From: Bryopsis sp. KO-2023
Taxonomy: Eukaryota; Chlorophyta; Ulvophyceae; Bryopsidales; Bryopsidaceae
Direction of reading: 5' to 3'
Assembly (NCBI GenBank): GCA_030272585.1
Contig: BSYQ01000002.1
Span: 7,626,001 to 7,690,000 of the forward strand
DNA: 64,000 nt
Shown: positions 10,671 to 22,528 of the stretch, piece by piece
How the letters are laid out: every line of letters starts with the position of its first letter
How positions within the stretch are numbered: position 1 is the stretch's first letter
Program-made: the position numbers and the translations under genes
The notes under the pieces: model-generated
What the model was told of the DNA's origin: nothing
The model's input: the letters and a program-made list of their open reading frames with translations, nothing else
The model's database searches: none

Positions 10671-12944
10671 CGCGGCAGCCTTGTGTAGTGGGGTGCATTC
10701 TCCTCCGCCATGAGTATTTACATCAAATCCCATGAATATGAACGCCTAAAAAATGCACATTGTCACAACACACATTCAGAAAGCCTAAAGCAATAAGAAA
10801 TATGTTTGCATGCGATGACAATAGGAAACAAGTTCGGTCAAAGAATCAGGATTTTCTTACCTTGACTTGTAAAAGGTTACCATCCTCGACAGCATCCTGA
10901 AGCAGCTCCGCACTTGTCTTCTCAATACAATAGCAAAATCAAAGACAAGAGTACATTTTTCTGATGATTATAAAAATATCCCGAGCCATCTAGCGTCAAG
11001 TAAAACTGGAACACACCGCAAAATTACCTCTTCTTCTGTCTCGACAAGAGAAGCGAAAATTTTCTCTGCGACAAAAGAATCCGAAAGTTCTGGAACAATT
11101 CGGGATGAGTGAAGTGCGTGTATGGGAAATGTGATAAGTAACGCTGTATCTGGCGGAATATCGAACTGAGGATTTCGTAGGTTTTGTAAGATGCCATACT
11201 TATGTCGTCAAACTCTGTTCTCAACGCTTTGATCTCGCTGCATTTTGTTTGGTGGCTCTCAGCACTTGCTCTGATCATATCCTCCTTCCGATTAATCACT
11301 TCATCTCGCTCCCTGATGTTTTCTTCCAGCGCTGTGATCTTCTCGTCTTTCCCAGTCAATTTTTTCTTACAGCTGGCTACAACGAGAAAAACAAAGCCTT
11401 CACCCTTACCATTTTATCCCAACTAGAAATGATTCAGCTCAAATATGGACTACATCTCTCCTGTTTTTGGCATCTTGAGCGGGCGTACCTCGCACAGCTT
11501 CAATCTCTTCCTCCCTGGCAACTCTCTGGGCGACGTTCTTTTCGAGGCTCGCCTGTAGGCATTTTATCAGGGCATCTTTCTCTACCAGTATCTCCATGTC
11601 CTTTTCGCAGAGTTTAGACCTGTTGTTTGTTTGCAGCTCCCCAAAAGCCTTCAGCTGCTCAATCACATTTTCTTGAAAACCCACATTTTGTGTCTGTAAC
11701 TCGTCTATGCGGGAGAGAGCCTTTAAAAGCAAAGCATCTCTTTCAGCAGCGATGGCGTCCCTGGCAGATATGCAACGGTTTTTTTCTTCGAGTTTCTCCA
11801 GAACGCTATGTAGATGCGCATCTTTCGCGTCAAGGGCGACCTGGACGATACCACAGAAACGAGTGTCTCGTCTTGGGGTCCATTGTAACAAAAACAGTAA
11901 AATAGTTTGGTCGATTGATGCTTCAGGATCTGGCCTGGCATGTCTTGTAATATAAAATACTTCTGGTCCATTGATTCTGGGAGGGTAAGAATTAAAAAAA
12001 TAGCTGGAGCACCTTCAACGAGTGTATTCCATCAGAGACGCTGTCGACTTTCATGAGCGACTGTTGCAACCTTGACCCTGGGGCTGCCATACGTGAAACC
12101 AGGAAAAAACACTTTTACAACAATTTCTGTGTGACTAGGGTCGTTTTAGGTACAGATAGTTTGCATCCCAGATATTGTCCTGGAACCACCACCAGCGATC
12201 TTATGTTGTCACAACGGTGATTATCCACATGAATGTTATGTGATGTCTGTTTGTCTACCCGTTGAGGAAGAAATGAGGAAAAACAATAAACGATCGTATA
12301 CACTTTGACCGTTCGGCACGTCTGCAGCGCGCCCCAGCCGAAAACTTGAAAACAACGTGGTGGCAGGCCAGTGCGCGTGCTTTTTAACTCCCTCGAAAAA
12401 GTTTTTTCTTCACCTCGCAGAGGGTCGTTTTGAGAGCTCCGCATGATCTCCTTACGAAACTCACCTGGGCCTTCCAGTTCATTCAGACGGGCACGCAGAT
12501 GTGTGTTTTCCGCTTGAGCATCTGGCTTCACAGGCTCACCCAAACGCTTCCCTGTAAAAACAAGCCAAAAGAATCTCAGTGTGGCCCCTGACTGCAATGC
12601 TGTCGAAACCAGATCAGGTAAGAAAACGTATGGACGCACGTTTTCTAGCTGATAGGACGACACGACCATTCCGGACAACATTCACGCAAACAACACGGAG
12701 CTTCACAGGTCAAGTCTATCGTGGATCGAAAGAGAAAGAACGCTGTGCAGTGCCTGATGTGGTAGCAACGTCCCTTGCTGTTCGAAAAAAAAGCACGTCC
12801 TTTGTAACAATACGAGCAGAAGAACGCGGTGTTACCTCGTGTGGAATCATCCCGACCGTCCGACATGGGCTCGTTGCCAAGCTTGTCTTCGATTGCTTCA
12901 CCCCAAGACCCCCTCCGACTGTTCGACTGCAGGCCGGAAGCCAT
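10671..12944 (-). pseudogene. Ankyrin gene copy 1, 5' part (coiled-coil N-terminus)
   Basis: Exons on the minus strand: 12944-12836 (ATG, MASGLQSNSRRGSWGEA), 12551-12414 (HLRARLNELEGPGEFRKEIM), 12083-12013, 11840-11489, 11376-11200, 11065-11028, 10920-10861 and 10745-10671, the last cut by Retro-1. All splice phases agree. Removing Retro-1 and one target duplicate gives a 115-nt exon, the same length as its counterpart at 59328-59442, and a 482-residue product. Exons 4-6 are heptad-rich coiled coil (LEKLEEKNRCISARDAIAAE; ENIRERDEVINRKEDMIRA); ankyrin repeats follow. Likely a soluble scaffold protein; partners unknown. Broken in exon 8 by the retrotransposon. Confidence 0.85.
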
Positions 12945-13044
12945 TGCTGTGTTCACAAGAGTCGTTTGAAACTGTGGAGCTGCGAGATCTTTTTAGTTCT
13001 CCAGGAGGCGCGGTCGCGTCTGTCGTGTCCGTTGTGACTTGAGG

Positions 13045-16000
13045 GAACACTACGAGACGTTCTTCGCACTCGCTGAGCGAACACTCGCAACGTGTATCCC
13101 CTTCCTATCTTTTCGCCGACCCAACCCGACCCAACCCGCGAGCGTACTGCACAAACACAGGAATTCGCCAATTGCTATCAAAACACACGCCAAAAGGAGG
13201 CGGAGAAAGCAAGGTGCATCGATAACTGTCGTTTTCCACCAAAGAGAGCGCCACTTTTGAAAAGGGAAATCGTATGTGCTGCCATGCCTTTCCAGGAAAG
13301 GATTTTCTCATTTGTTTGGTGTTGGTGTTGGTGCTGTTGCTTTACTTGAAAATCTTGTCATTCTGGTCGCTAATTTCACTCCACAGTTGCACACAACAGG
13401 TTGTTAAGGAAGGGAAGGATGAACTACGGTATCTGGCTTTCCTTGATTCGCTGAGACTTGGAATATTGAAAATAAAAGCAGCAGCGAGGTATTCAACGCG
13501 GAGGAGGGGGTACGAGAACAAATCCAAAGAAGCGCTTCTGTTCGCTATTACGCTTCCCAATCTAGGAAGACGGTTGGGTGCCTTCTCTTTTTCTTAACAT
13601 TTTGCTGTGCAGGATAAAGCTTTTCTTTGAATTTCAGTGTGACATCCAGGCCCTAGGGTGTGGATTTCTGGTGGTCGAGGCGGCGACGGTGTCGACGTCT
13701 GTGTGAACGACACAGGACAGTATTTCAGACGCCTTCTGCTGAAGCCATCATCAAGACTGCCATCGCCAATTCATTCAACGCAGAAACTGCCAGAGCGTGC
13801 AGCATTGAGTCTCATATCTTGCTGTGGATGCACAAGAGATGCAGCAAGAATGGCTCGAGCACTTTTTGAGCTGTGACATATCGGGCAAGAGGTGATGCAT
13901 CAGTTTGTTAACATGTTTGGAACGGGTTGAAAAGATGGTCGGATTTGCGTTGACTCGTTGCGAGAGTGAGGGAGGAGGTGAACTTACTTTTCGATATCTA
14001 TATTGCGTTTGGAGTAAAGCACAAGTCCAGGGGGACGTGTAATGGCTCAGCTGGTTGCCCAAAGGGGTGCTGCTCTTGTTGTTGATTGTCATTTAAATGC
14101 TGGTATATGTAGGTATTCAAATAGTTAGTTGTGCAGTTGGAGTGCAGTGCCAAGTGTGAATCTCCCTCAACCTCAAACAGTGAGAGGTTTGTTTGGAACA
14201 CTCGTTGAAAAAAATCCAAAGAAAAACATCTGTGTTTTTAATCCAAAATCAGTTCAGTTTCTAATTTTAATGTAACGAAAAAAATTAAGGACATTATCTT
14301 TCTGTAATGACTTGTTTTTCCCTCCGGGTTGATTTACACAAGGTCCTTCACCAATCAATGCCAGCTCAGCGACCAACTCAAAAAAAACTTCGACGGATTC
14401 TTTCCAGAACTATTTCCTTTTTCTTTTTTCCAACACTTTCCATTTTAAAAAAATGCCTTCTCCACCTGTTGGGTGCAGTTTTCCTGTTACTAATGCCCCT
14501 CCTCCTCAAAATCCCGAAATATTTGTCGATACAGGAGCTCTATCCCTAGCCATTGAAATCAACCTCATGAAAAAACCCAAAATGAATCTTAGGGGGTTGC
14601 CCAAATGGAGACTGGCCTCGTGCAACCTTCACCCTGCTTGATGGAGTGCTAAAAATTCAAAGGCAATTCCCTTGAGTGTTGAAGGGAAGCATTTAACCCA
14701 GCGTTGTACAATACATATGAAGAAAAGCCTGCTAAGGGAATTTAAAAAATGAATCATTATAGCAATGTTATGTGACACTGATATTTCACAGCCCAAGGAC
14801 ACCCGAGCAAAAACGTAAAAATGAATGTCAGTCTCCAAATCCTGTTGCGCAGCTCAGAGAGGTCTGAGCCTCTCTCTGTGTAATGTACAAATCCACCTTA
14901 ACATTCTAGAAATAAGGGAATGGACAGCAGATGTGCCTATCATTTAACAACGTGCAAAAGGGGGTTGAGTTTCTGGCAGTGGCGATGCGATAGGACGAGG
15001 GATTTTGCAACCCTCGGTTTTGAACGATAGAAAATTGAACGGCGGAAGAAGCCCTGAGGGATGGCGCAGCAGAGTGCAGAAAAAGAATAAAATATATGAA
15101 AATTTGGAAAAAAAAATTGAAAAAAAATTCAATACCTCTTCCAGCCTCTTTGGAAAAAGAAAAAGAAAGAAATAAAGTGAAAAAAAATAAAGTAAAACCC
15201 ATTACAATGAAATATTATTTGAAAGGTAGAAATAAAATCAAGAAAGGATAAAATAAAACACTTGCTGGAAAAACCCAACAAAAAAGGTGAATACACCAGA
15301 ATCGCAAATGGGAGTGTCGCAACCGGCATGCAACAGAGTTTCTGCATGACAGCCTGGGCGAGCTGAAGTGCAGTCTGTCTCTTAATTGCTTCGAGTGTTT
15401 ATCTCTAGCCTTCCCCAGGTCAGACGCTTTCATCCTGCTGATCTCATCTCTAAGGGGAAAACCTCACCGGAGTCCCCCCGGATAACACCCCCATCCTCAT
15501 CCTTGGCAAGCTTTCCATCGCAGCCTCGTTTGGCAACAATTTTGAACAACTCTTTGTCACCCCCCCCCCCAAAAAAAAAATATATCCTTCTTCCATTTTC
15601 TTTTCAAAAAAAATTCTCGGCTTTTCCTTGCCTCCTCTTGCTTCTTTTTTTTCTTTTGGTTTCATGCAGGGGATCGCATCAAGGAAGAAAGCATCCATTT
15701 CCTGAGCCATTTCCTTTTTTTATTATTCAGCCTACCAAGGGCACCACCCCTTTGGGTGGCTCTTCGATGGCTGGTTGCCCCCCCCCCCTTTTCTTTTTTT
15801 TTTTTTAAACCGAAGCTTACGAGAGCTATTCCTGTATACAAATATGTATACATAGGCATATATATGTATGTCTTCCCCTTTGTCTATAAACCTTCTTGAT
15901 TGATTCCAGGTGGATTTCCACATCAGGTGCCTACTGCAGCAAAGTCCGGCTAATTTCACCTTTCTTTTGTTGTTACGCTATCCACCCCACTATCGTAAAA

Positions 16001-18360
16001 AACTAGAAAACCATGTCCAGAGATTCGCTACCTGAGTTTGCACATATTCGAAACAGAATTCATATCCACGCTCGCTCAATCAACCTCTAGTGAAAATACA
16101 GGTGCACATTCAATGATTTGGACAAAGAGTGTGTGTGTATGTGTGTTGGGGGGGGGGGGAGGGGGGGGACTGAGGCGTTCAATTCAAAATTTCCACAATG
16201 GATGATTTGTTTTGGGAGGTGAAGTTTATGGTGGGAAGATTGATCAGGTCAATCCAGGCTACACCAGTTTTTGTTTTTTTTTCTGATTTCATGGATATTT
16301 TTTCCTTTGTTCTATTTTTGGTTTCACGAAGGTAAAAAAAGAATCGAGAAGTTCAAACAACCAATCATTCCATTCAGGTGCAGAGTGGCATTTAGGTTTT
16401 ATTGCCGATTGAGCAATTACCTGATGCATACACATCGATAATGCATTGCACCCCTTCCATCTCCAGAACAGGGGGAGATCTCCACAGACATTTTCACCAC
16501 ATGTGGAAATGGTGGTTGGCTGGTTCATTTTGACCACATGAAAAAATGTTGGCTGGCTGGCTGGCCAGCTTTCACCACATGTTGAAACAAACGCAAATGT
16601 TGGCTGACTGGTTTCCAGCGCCCCTCACATCCTGTGATTCGAAGCTGAGAATGTTAAAAAGGTAATTTCCACCACCTGCAGGCAGTGCTTGCTTGACATA
16701 AAAGTGTGCATTAAAAAAAAAGGAAAAGAAGATACTGAACAGGGGGTGTCGAACTTCTTAAAAGACAAATAAAAAAGAAAAAGAACATATTTTATCTCTG
16801 TATTGAATTGAATGGAACTCAAAAATAATAAATAAAATGAGATGAATAAATGCATGCAATCGTTTTAAGAACAGCACCTGCCCCTGTACCTTTACAAAGA
16901 CAATATTTCTTCCAAAATCTCTGTGGAAAAGAAGGTTCATAAAAAAGCAAACAAAAAAAAGTAATAAAGAAAGTAATCAAGACGAACAGAAAACAACAAA
17001 CTATTCTCTCCTTATATTTTCCGAGGTAGAAGAAAAGACATAGTTAAAAAAAAAGAGACGAACAGTAAAACAAAAAAACTTTTTATAAGAGCAACACAGG
17101 GGAATTGAACCCCTACTGTCCCAATTTCCACCAATTTATCTCAAATATAATTAAATTCTAAAAATAGTTTTTGAAATGTAGGTCAGTTGCTTGAGCCTGT
17201 GGGTATCAACAGTCGCTGATACATGCATCTTTTTTTTTCAAAAAAAAACAAGTCTTTCAGAATTAAACTAAAAAAAATAAATTAATAAAAAATTGTGAGG
17301 AGCAAAGGGGTTTTTAATCCAATTTTATCTTGGAGGAAAAAACGGACAATACAAACTATCCTCAGAGCATCTCTCATCAATCAGGGCTTTTTGTTCGGGG
17401 GGAAATAATATATTTCCAAGATTTTTTTATTTTCTTTCTTACCTTCACACCTGATTTTATTACCCCCAGAAAGAAGCCTGTTTCTGTTGTAAAAGAAGAA
17501 AAAAAAGGTGTTCAGGGTTTTCTCATCTTTAATTTTCAGGCTGTTTTAAATTTTAATTAATTTATTCATTTTCAAAAAGGTCTGGACTCTTTTGCCAGTT
17601 GAGAGCCTTGGCGTTTCCTTTTAAAAAATTATTTTCCCACCCCCCTTGAAAAAACACTCTCCAAATTTCCACGAAGACATCCACAGGCCGCTTCTTCGCC
17701 AGGAAAAAAGAAAAATAATGGAACAAGTCGTACCGTGGTAAATATTTTGTCCCAGTCCTCCCTGAGAAATGAGAAAGAAAAAATGCCAACTGAAACGCGG
17801 CGTACCCTTGCTTTTTTTCCTACAACGAGTCATCGCTGTCGCAGAAAATCCGCCGTCCGACCCTTGTCTCGACGATTTCGCTCCTTCCAGATTATAGTCC
17901 CGCAGTTTCGCCAGAGAGAAAAAAGGCGACGGGGTTAAAATAATTACGCAGCGTTCTCTTTCACGACCCAGAAAGGCGAAAAAAAAACTCAAAACCGTCG
18001 AAACAGGAAACTCTCTTTCCCATTGGTGGGGCGGGAAAACTAAAAATCATTAACTTCCAATTACCAAAAAAAAAGAAATCTGTCCATTGGTGTGAGAAAG
18101 ATCTCGTAAAAAGTGGCGTTATCGAAGGAAGTTTCGACCGCAACCCACAAAGACTTGGCAGAAGTCAGTCGAGTGGCTCTGCCAGGACTTCTTTGATATC
18201 GCAGAACCTCACGATTCGCTCGACGGCAGCTTTTTTGGTCCCGCAATTCTTGCTTCCAGCGAAAACCCCAGGCAGGAGCCGAAGACGGTTCGAAAAGGTG
18301 TGAGGGGCTGAGTGAGGTTACAGGGTTCGTCTTTGGACTGCGGCATCTCGCGATCGGGGG
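13045..18360. other. Non-coding part of left arm
   Basis: No gene I can support. Open frames around 13.1-13.9 kb have mirror-image counterparts at 30.5-31.4 kb, but a small indel breaks the longest one. Contents: a proline/Trp-type GACCCAACCC repeat near 13120, a G-run after GTGTGTG at about 16130-16170, TTGGCTGG repeats at about 16505-16610, a tRNA T-arm-like remnant at about 17090-17135, and several long A/T tracts. Confidence 0.5.
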
Positions 18361-18505
18361 GGGGATGGGGGGTTCGGGACGTTCGACTGAACGTTCTTTT
18401 GTTATCTTTTGCGCCTACTCTCTCGCCGTCTTCCTAGTGATTTTTGGGCAAAGGAGACGGAGTAGGGATCAATGGCTTTGTTTTTGCGATAGCAGGTTTG
18501 CAGAC

Positions 18506-19588
18506 ATGAGCGATAACGTGGGGGTTGAATGGGAGCTCCCGAGGGACGTCCTCGGTCGAATCTTCGAGAGGTTTTGGCCGAAGACTCTGGCCAAGTGCTC
18601 ATGTGTAGCCAAGGCTTGGAACGATGTCACCAAGGAAGATCGTTTCGCTGGGAACGTCGGCCTTGAGAGAGCCTGGCGATGCGGTACCGTTGTGCCGAAG
18701 TGTGTTCAGTTCCGCGAGTCTCAGTCCCTCTCAATCGAAGACGATCAGGACCTCGAAATCGACAATTGTGTCAAGCGAGGCGAGATGGTTGCGATTTTGT
18801 GTCGCGGAAATCTTGTCTTAGTGAATGAAGAGAACGCGGTGGTCTCTCACAGCAGACACTCGGCACCAATGTATTTTTCGCCTATGTCTTTGATCGACGG
18901 AATGCTTTTATTTGGGTTTGACAACAACGTTGCGGTCTTACAAATACCTGAATTGGACAAAATTGCAACTTTGAGCCTTCACATCGAAGTTCAAGTGATC
19001 GTGGATGTCGAAGAACACGTGGCCATTGGTGGTGAGTCTGGGTGTCTGGAGCTTTGGAGCAAGGCGAGTTGGACTCGTGCCAAGGTGTTGAATGATGGGG
19101 AGGTTGGCGAGAAAGAAATCGCATCTGCGGCTTTTGCCAAGGAAGCAGGTTTGCTTGTATGTGGGTTGAGTGTTGGGCATCTCGAAGTGTGGAGCTTGGC
19201 GGCCTGCACTTGCGTGAGAACGCTCAAGGGCCACGACGGCTGTGTCCAGCACGTTGATGTGAATAAGAATCTCATCATCAGTGGCTCTCATGATGATGAG
19301 ACTGTCCGGATATGGTCTCAGGAAACCGGAGAGTGTGTTCGACTTATCGACACGTACTTTTTTTGGGCAGGAGGCGTTGTGGCGCTAAGCGAAAGTAGAT
19401 TTGCGCACTGGGGAGGTGGAATCCATGTGGTGGTTTCTGATATCGCCACGGGCCATCGCCTCCACACGTTTGATGTGGGAAATGCTTACGCAGATCTTTT
19501 CATGACGGAGGATAAGCTCACTGTTGTCAGAAATGACGGGATGCTCTTGGTGTGGGATTTCTTGGCCTACTCCCGCTCTGAAGAATGA
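18506..19588 (+). CDS. F-box/WD40-repeat protein, copy 1
   Basis: 360 residues, intronless. The ATG at 18506 is chosen because MSDNVGVEWELPRD aligns with the start MSDCVPIEWDLPRD of the paralogue at 25763; the frame stays open upstream. Residues about 8-50 form an F-box (WELPRDVLGRIFERF, LAKCSCVAKAWNDV, then LERAW). The rest is a WD40-type propeller with repeats ending in motifs such as VRIWSQETGECVRLIDTY, LEVWSLAACTCVRTLKGHDG and LLVWDFLAY. F-box/WD40 proteins are substrate receptors of SCF ubiquitin ligases: the F-box binds SKP1 and the propeller binds the target. It sits at the inner end of the left duplication arm, transcribed away from the ankyrin gene. Confidence 0.85.
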   Translation: MSDNVGVEWELPRDVLGRIFERFWPKTLAKCSCVAKAWNDVTKEDRFAGNVGLERAWRCGTVVPKCVQFRESQSLSIEDDQDLEIDNCVKRGEMVAILCRGNLVLVNEENAVVSHSRHSAPMYFSPMSLIDGMLLFGFDNNVAVLQIPELDKIATLSLHIEVQVIVDVEEHVAIGGESGCLELWSKASWTRAKVLNDGEVGEKEIASAAFAKEAGLLVCGLSVGHLEVWSLAACTCVRTLKGHDGCVQHVDVNKNLIISGSHDDETVRIWSQETGECVRLIDTYFFWAGGVVALSESRFAHWGGGIHVVVSDIATGHRLHTFDVGNAYADLFMTEDKLTVVRNDGMLLVWDFLAYSRSEE

Positions 19589-20944
19589 GGGCACTGATTT
19601 TTTTTTAAAGAGAAAACTTTTGCATGGTTTGTGGATGTAATGTTGTGTCGCTGGAGCCTTTTTTCTTGGTTGGGAGAGAGCATCAGCTTTCGACTAAGTA
19701 TATATAACGATTGCTTTTTCTGTTTAGATTGGGATTTTTTCCATCTATGATGTGGGGTGCCAAGTCCAAGGCAACAGACGTACGGGATTTCGGGTCAACA
19801 AAAAAAACTGGAGGGTTTGACATGAACGAGAAACTCTGAATGGGAGGCTTTCTGTTTTGATAGAAAAAATTGGCAACTTCAATTGATTGGTTTCTCGGGA
19901 CCACAACTGTTTTTTTTTCTTTTTTTGTGATACAGCGATTTATGTATTCCGCACAACAGAACACTGAATGTTCTGGAGAAAACAACTTGGCAGGTGAGCT
20001 TTGGATTAGACTTTTCAAAAGGATTTAATCAAATCACATTAAAAGTGCATGGAAAGCTCTGCGAACATTCTTCCCTAGAACCCGCCCTAGGTGGCCACCA
20101 GATCCTCTTTTTCACATAAATAAACGACGACAGGAAAAAACGCAACATTGCCTTTTCTCCTAGATAGATGAGAGACTCTCTACTTCCGATATTTCTCAAA
20201 AATACCCATGCAATACAACATGCATGCTTTTCATTCATCCATTTATCCAAAAAAGTCCCCTTTACTTGATGATATTCCTGCACATGTAAACAGCCACAAC
20301 TCCAAGATATATCTGATCCAATTCAACCAACAGCACTTGTGTTGTTTTCCACACAGAACACCGAACGAGAGCAGAATTCGAACAAACAAACTCTGCTGCC
20401 GGTCTGGTCTTCCAGCCAGACCCACGTTCTGCCCCGCACTCATCCGATCAAGTCTGTGCTGAAATGCCTCCATTTTTTTTAATTTGTATTTTATTTTTGT
20501 TGCGGCTGAGATGTCGAGACTGGAAAACTGACGTTCGAGGAAATTGCTGTAGGCCGATCTGGCAGCCCCTTCTTTTTCAATGGATCGGAAAACAAGGAGG
20601 AGAGTTTCATGAAGCACCCCTTTTTCCACCCCCGTTCTCCCTATTCTGCTTGATGTCACGCTGTGAAAAGCCAGAAAACAGGGGGGAAACCCCCATCCGA
20701 TTCCTTTCAAGCAAACAAGTTGAAATCAACCTCAAGTTGGTGGAGGAGGGAAGACAAAACCCAGTTCGCGGCGGCGGCCTTTTTCTCAACCTTTCTGTTT
20801 TTCCCTTGAAACACAGGGCTCTTTTTCACCGTTGGATGCTTTTTGGTGATCAAAGCTTGATCGGTCGCTTGTTTGTAGGATTTACATGAAGCTCATGAAA
20901 GAGCATGTTTGTTACATATAGAATTGGTTTTGGAATGGATCGTG

Positions 20945-21033
20945 GAGAACAGATTCTGACCGGGTCCGTAGAGTGGATGGATCGTCGCGACTAGAATTGC
21001 CATTCGGCGGGGGTTCGAATCCCCCTCTCCACA
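20945..21033 (+). tRNA. tRNA-Ser-like sequence, copy 1 (doubtful function)
   Basis: The ends pair as a 7-bp acceptor stem (GTGGAGA with TCTCCAC). The 3' part has a perfect T-arm GGGGGTTCGAATCCCCC, and a GACTAGAAT stretch resembles the loop of tRNA-Ser(AGA). AGAGTGGATGG resembles a serine D-arm. The anticodon stem does not pair well and the D-arm is shifted. A T-run follows, as in pol III terminators. It could be a degenerate tRNA, a tRNA with an unusual intron, or a tRNA-derived repeat; two more copies occur in the window. Confidence 0.45.
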
Positions 21034-22432
21034 CCCTTTTTTTTTTGAAAATGAAATTTCGCACAACAAAGAGCACCATCCCTGCAGAAGCAGCCCCTGG
21101 CCTGCCTCAGCTTCTGCGGTCTTTCTTTCAAACGAAGTCAAAGAGATATCTTGTTTCGAATTCAGGGAGGTTGCTTGACTTTCTTTCTTTTGGGTTGTTG
21201 GATCCCAGTCGTTTGTTCTGGTGTTGATTTGCCGTTGGTTATGGACGGTTGGTGTTGGCCTGGACGATATGAGCTCGCGTTGTTGGGAATCAGGACAGCA
21301 GCTTTTGTTTGTGTAAATAGCGCTCTGTGGGCGCTCTCTGAGGCCTTGCGGCCGTCCCATGTGACTGTCTCTATCTCCGAAGCGCGATTCGTGGGCCCAT
21401 CATCATCCCAAAGTTTACAAGAGGTAGATACTTAGGGGGGGTTGGGAACGGATCCTAGCCTGGGATCCCACAGAGTGGGATGCAAGGCGAGGGATTTATC
21501 CAAAACTCTTTTTGGTTTTTGGACAGTGCAACATACAGCCTATCCATGAATTCCATCGAAAATTCCAAGAAGGGTTGCGTGCAACCACCAGGATTATCGC
21601 ATGGACTTTGTCAATCACCAACACCACCCACTACAAAAAAGCTTTTGCACAAAGAGGCCGTCACCCCCAACCCAACCCAACCCAGCCCAACCCAAAGTTT
21701 TGTGTTTGGTTCTGGCAAAGCGAATCGAAGGACCCACATTCCAGAGTCGTCCAATTGAAATGTACATTGTAAACCAACATAGTAACGCTTGCAAATGGGG
21801 GATGCCTGGAAGTGTGAGAATCCCTCGGTCAATTGCACGAATGAATAGATGCGGGACGGGAGATTCTCACTGCACTTTGTAGGGGTGAATAAGACGCTCC
21901 GTGCACAGCTGACCATCCATCCCTGCACCTTCTTCACGCTGTTCTGGTGAGAGCGAGTCGGGGCCGCGGCAGGATTCTTTTACAATAGAGTGGTTAAAAC
22001 GTTCGCTCGATACGCGAGCGTCGCTATTTGGAAGCTATAGTTTCGTGTGAATACGGTGCCTTCCAGGTGCGGCTGACCTGCCGCCACACCTACCGCCACA
22101 CCTTTCGAGCCTTCTTTCGTTTTTTTCGAGCTGTGGTTTTTTTTCCCGTCGTCGACCCAAACTGCGAACCTGCCGAAACACCGCGAGAGGCATGCCAAGA
22201 AGAAACAGAATCCTGGCGTACCGCACCAAGACAAACAAGAAGAGCCTAACCGAGCGCGACTCCGCCACCGCCACCGCCCCGTCGACGGGCTTGGCGGGAC
22301 TTTTCGCGCTTTGGTCGTCCACGCCCGCTTCGACTCCGGTGAAGACGGAAGCGAACGTCAAAAAGAGAATCGAGGGAAAAAAAAGAATTTCCTGGCGTGC
22401 GCGTTACATATCGAATTGGTTTTGGAATGGAT

Positions 22433-22528
22433 CGTGGAGAACAGATTCTAACCGGGTCTGTAGAGTGGATGGATCGTCGCGACTAGAATTGCCATTCGGC
22501 GGGGGTTCGAAACCCCCTCTCCGCACTC
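22433..22528 (+). tRNA. tRNA-Ser-like sequence, copy 2
   Basis: Near-identical to the 20945 copy, including GAGTGGATGGATCGTCGCGA, but the T-loop reads GGTTCGAAACC and the acceptor 3' side TCTCCGC. Both changes weaken tRNA pairing. Same downstream T-run and flank (GAAAATGAAATTTC). Confidence 0.35.

Larger units (their letters stand above)
12410..19590 (+). repeat. Left arm of large inverted duplication
   Basis: Matches 24710-32010 in reverse complement. By eye the outer part (12.4-17.9 kb against 26.5-32.0 kb) is roughly 90-95% identical with scattered small indels. The part next to the F-box genes (17.9-18.3 against 26.1-26.5) is clearly less similar, and the F-box genes are only moderately similar proteins. 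Confidence 0.85.

Noticed and set aside
12579..13037. 152-residue frame on the plus strand, also open in the right arm
   Set aside because: It is antisense to ankyrin exon 1 and intron 1; the minus-strand exon has a start, donor and matching phase and is preferred.
13274..13597. Small membrane protein conserved in both duplication arms
   Set aside because: The counterpart at 30.7-31.3 kb carries a 7-nt length difference that breaks the frame; the similarity is due to the duplication, not to coding constraint.
17090..17360. tRNA gene in each duplication arm (also 27220-27360)
   Set aside because: A T-arm/B-box-like GGGGTTCGAATCCCC is present, but no cloverleaf could be built; the left-arm copy has lost the conserved TTCGA.
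21985..22020. Second tRNA-Ser fragment (GAGTGGTTAAAACG followed by a GC stem)
   Set aside because: The loop lacks the invariant T before the anticodon and no acceptor or T-arm is found at the right distance.
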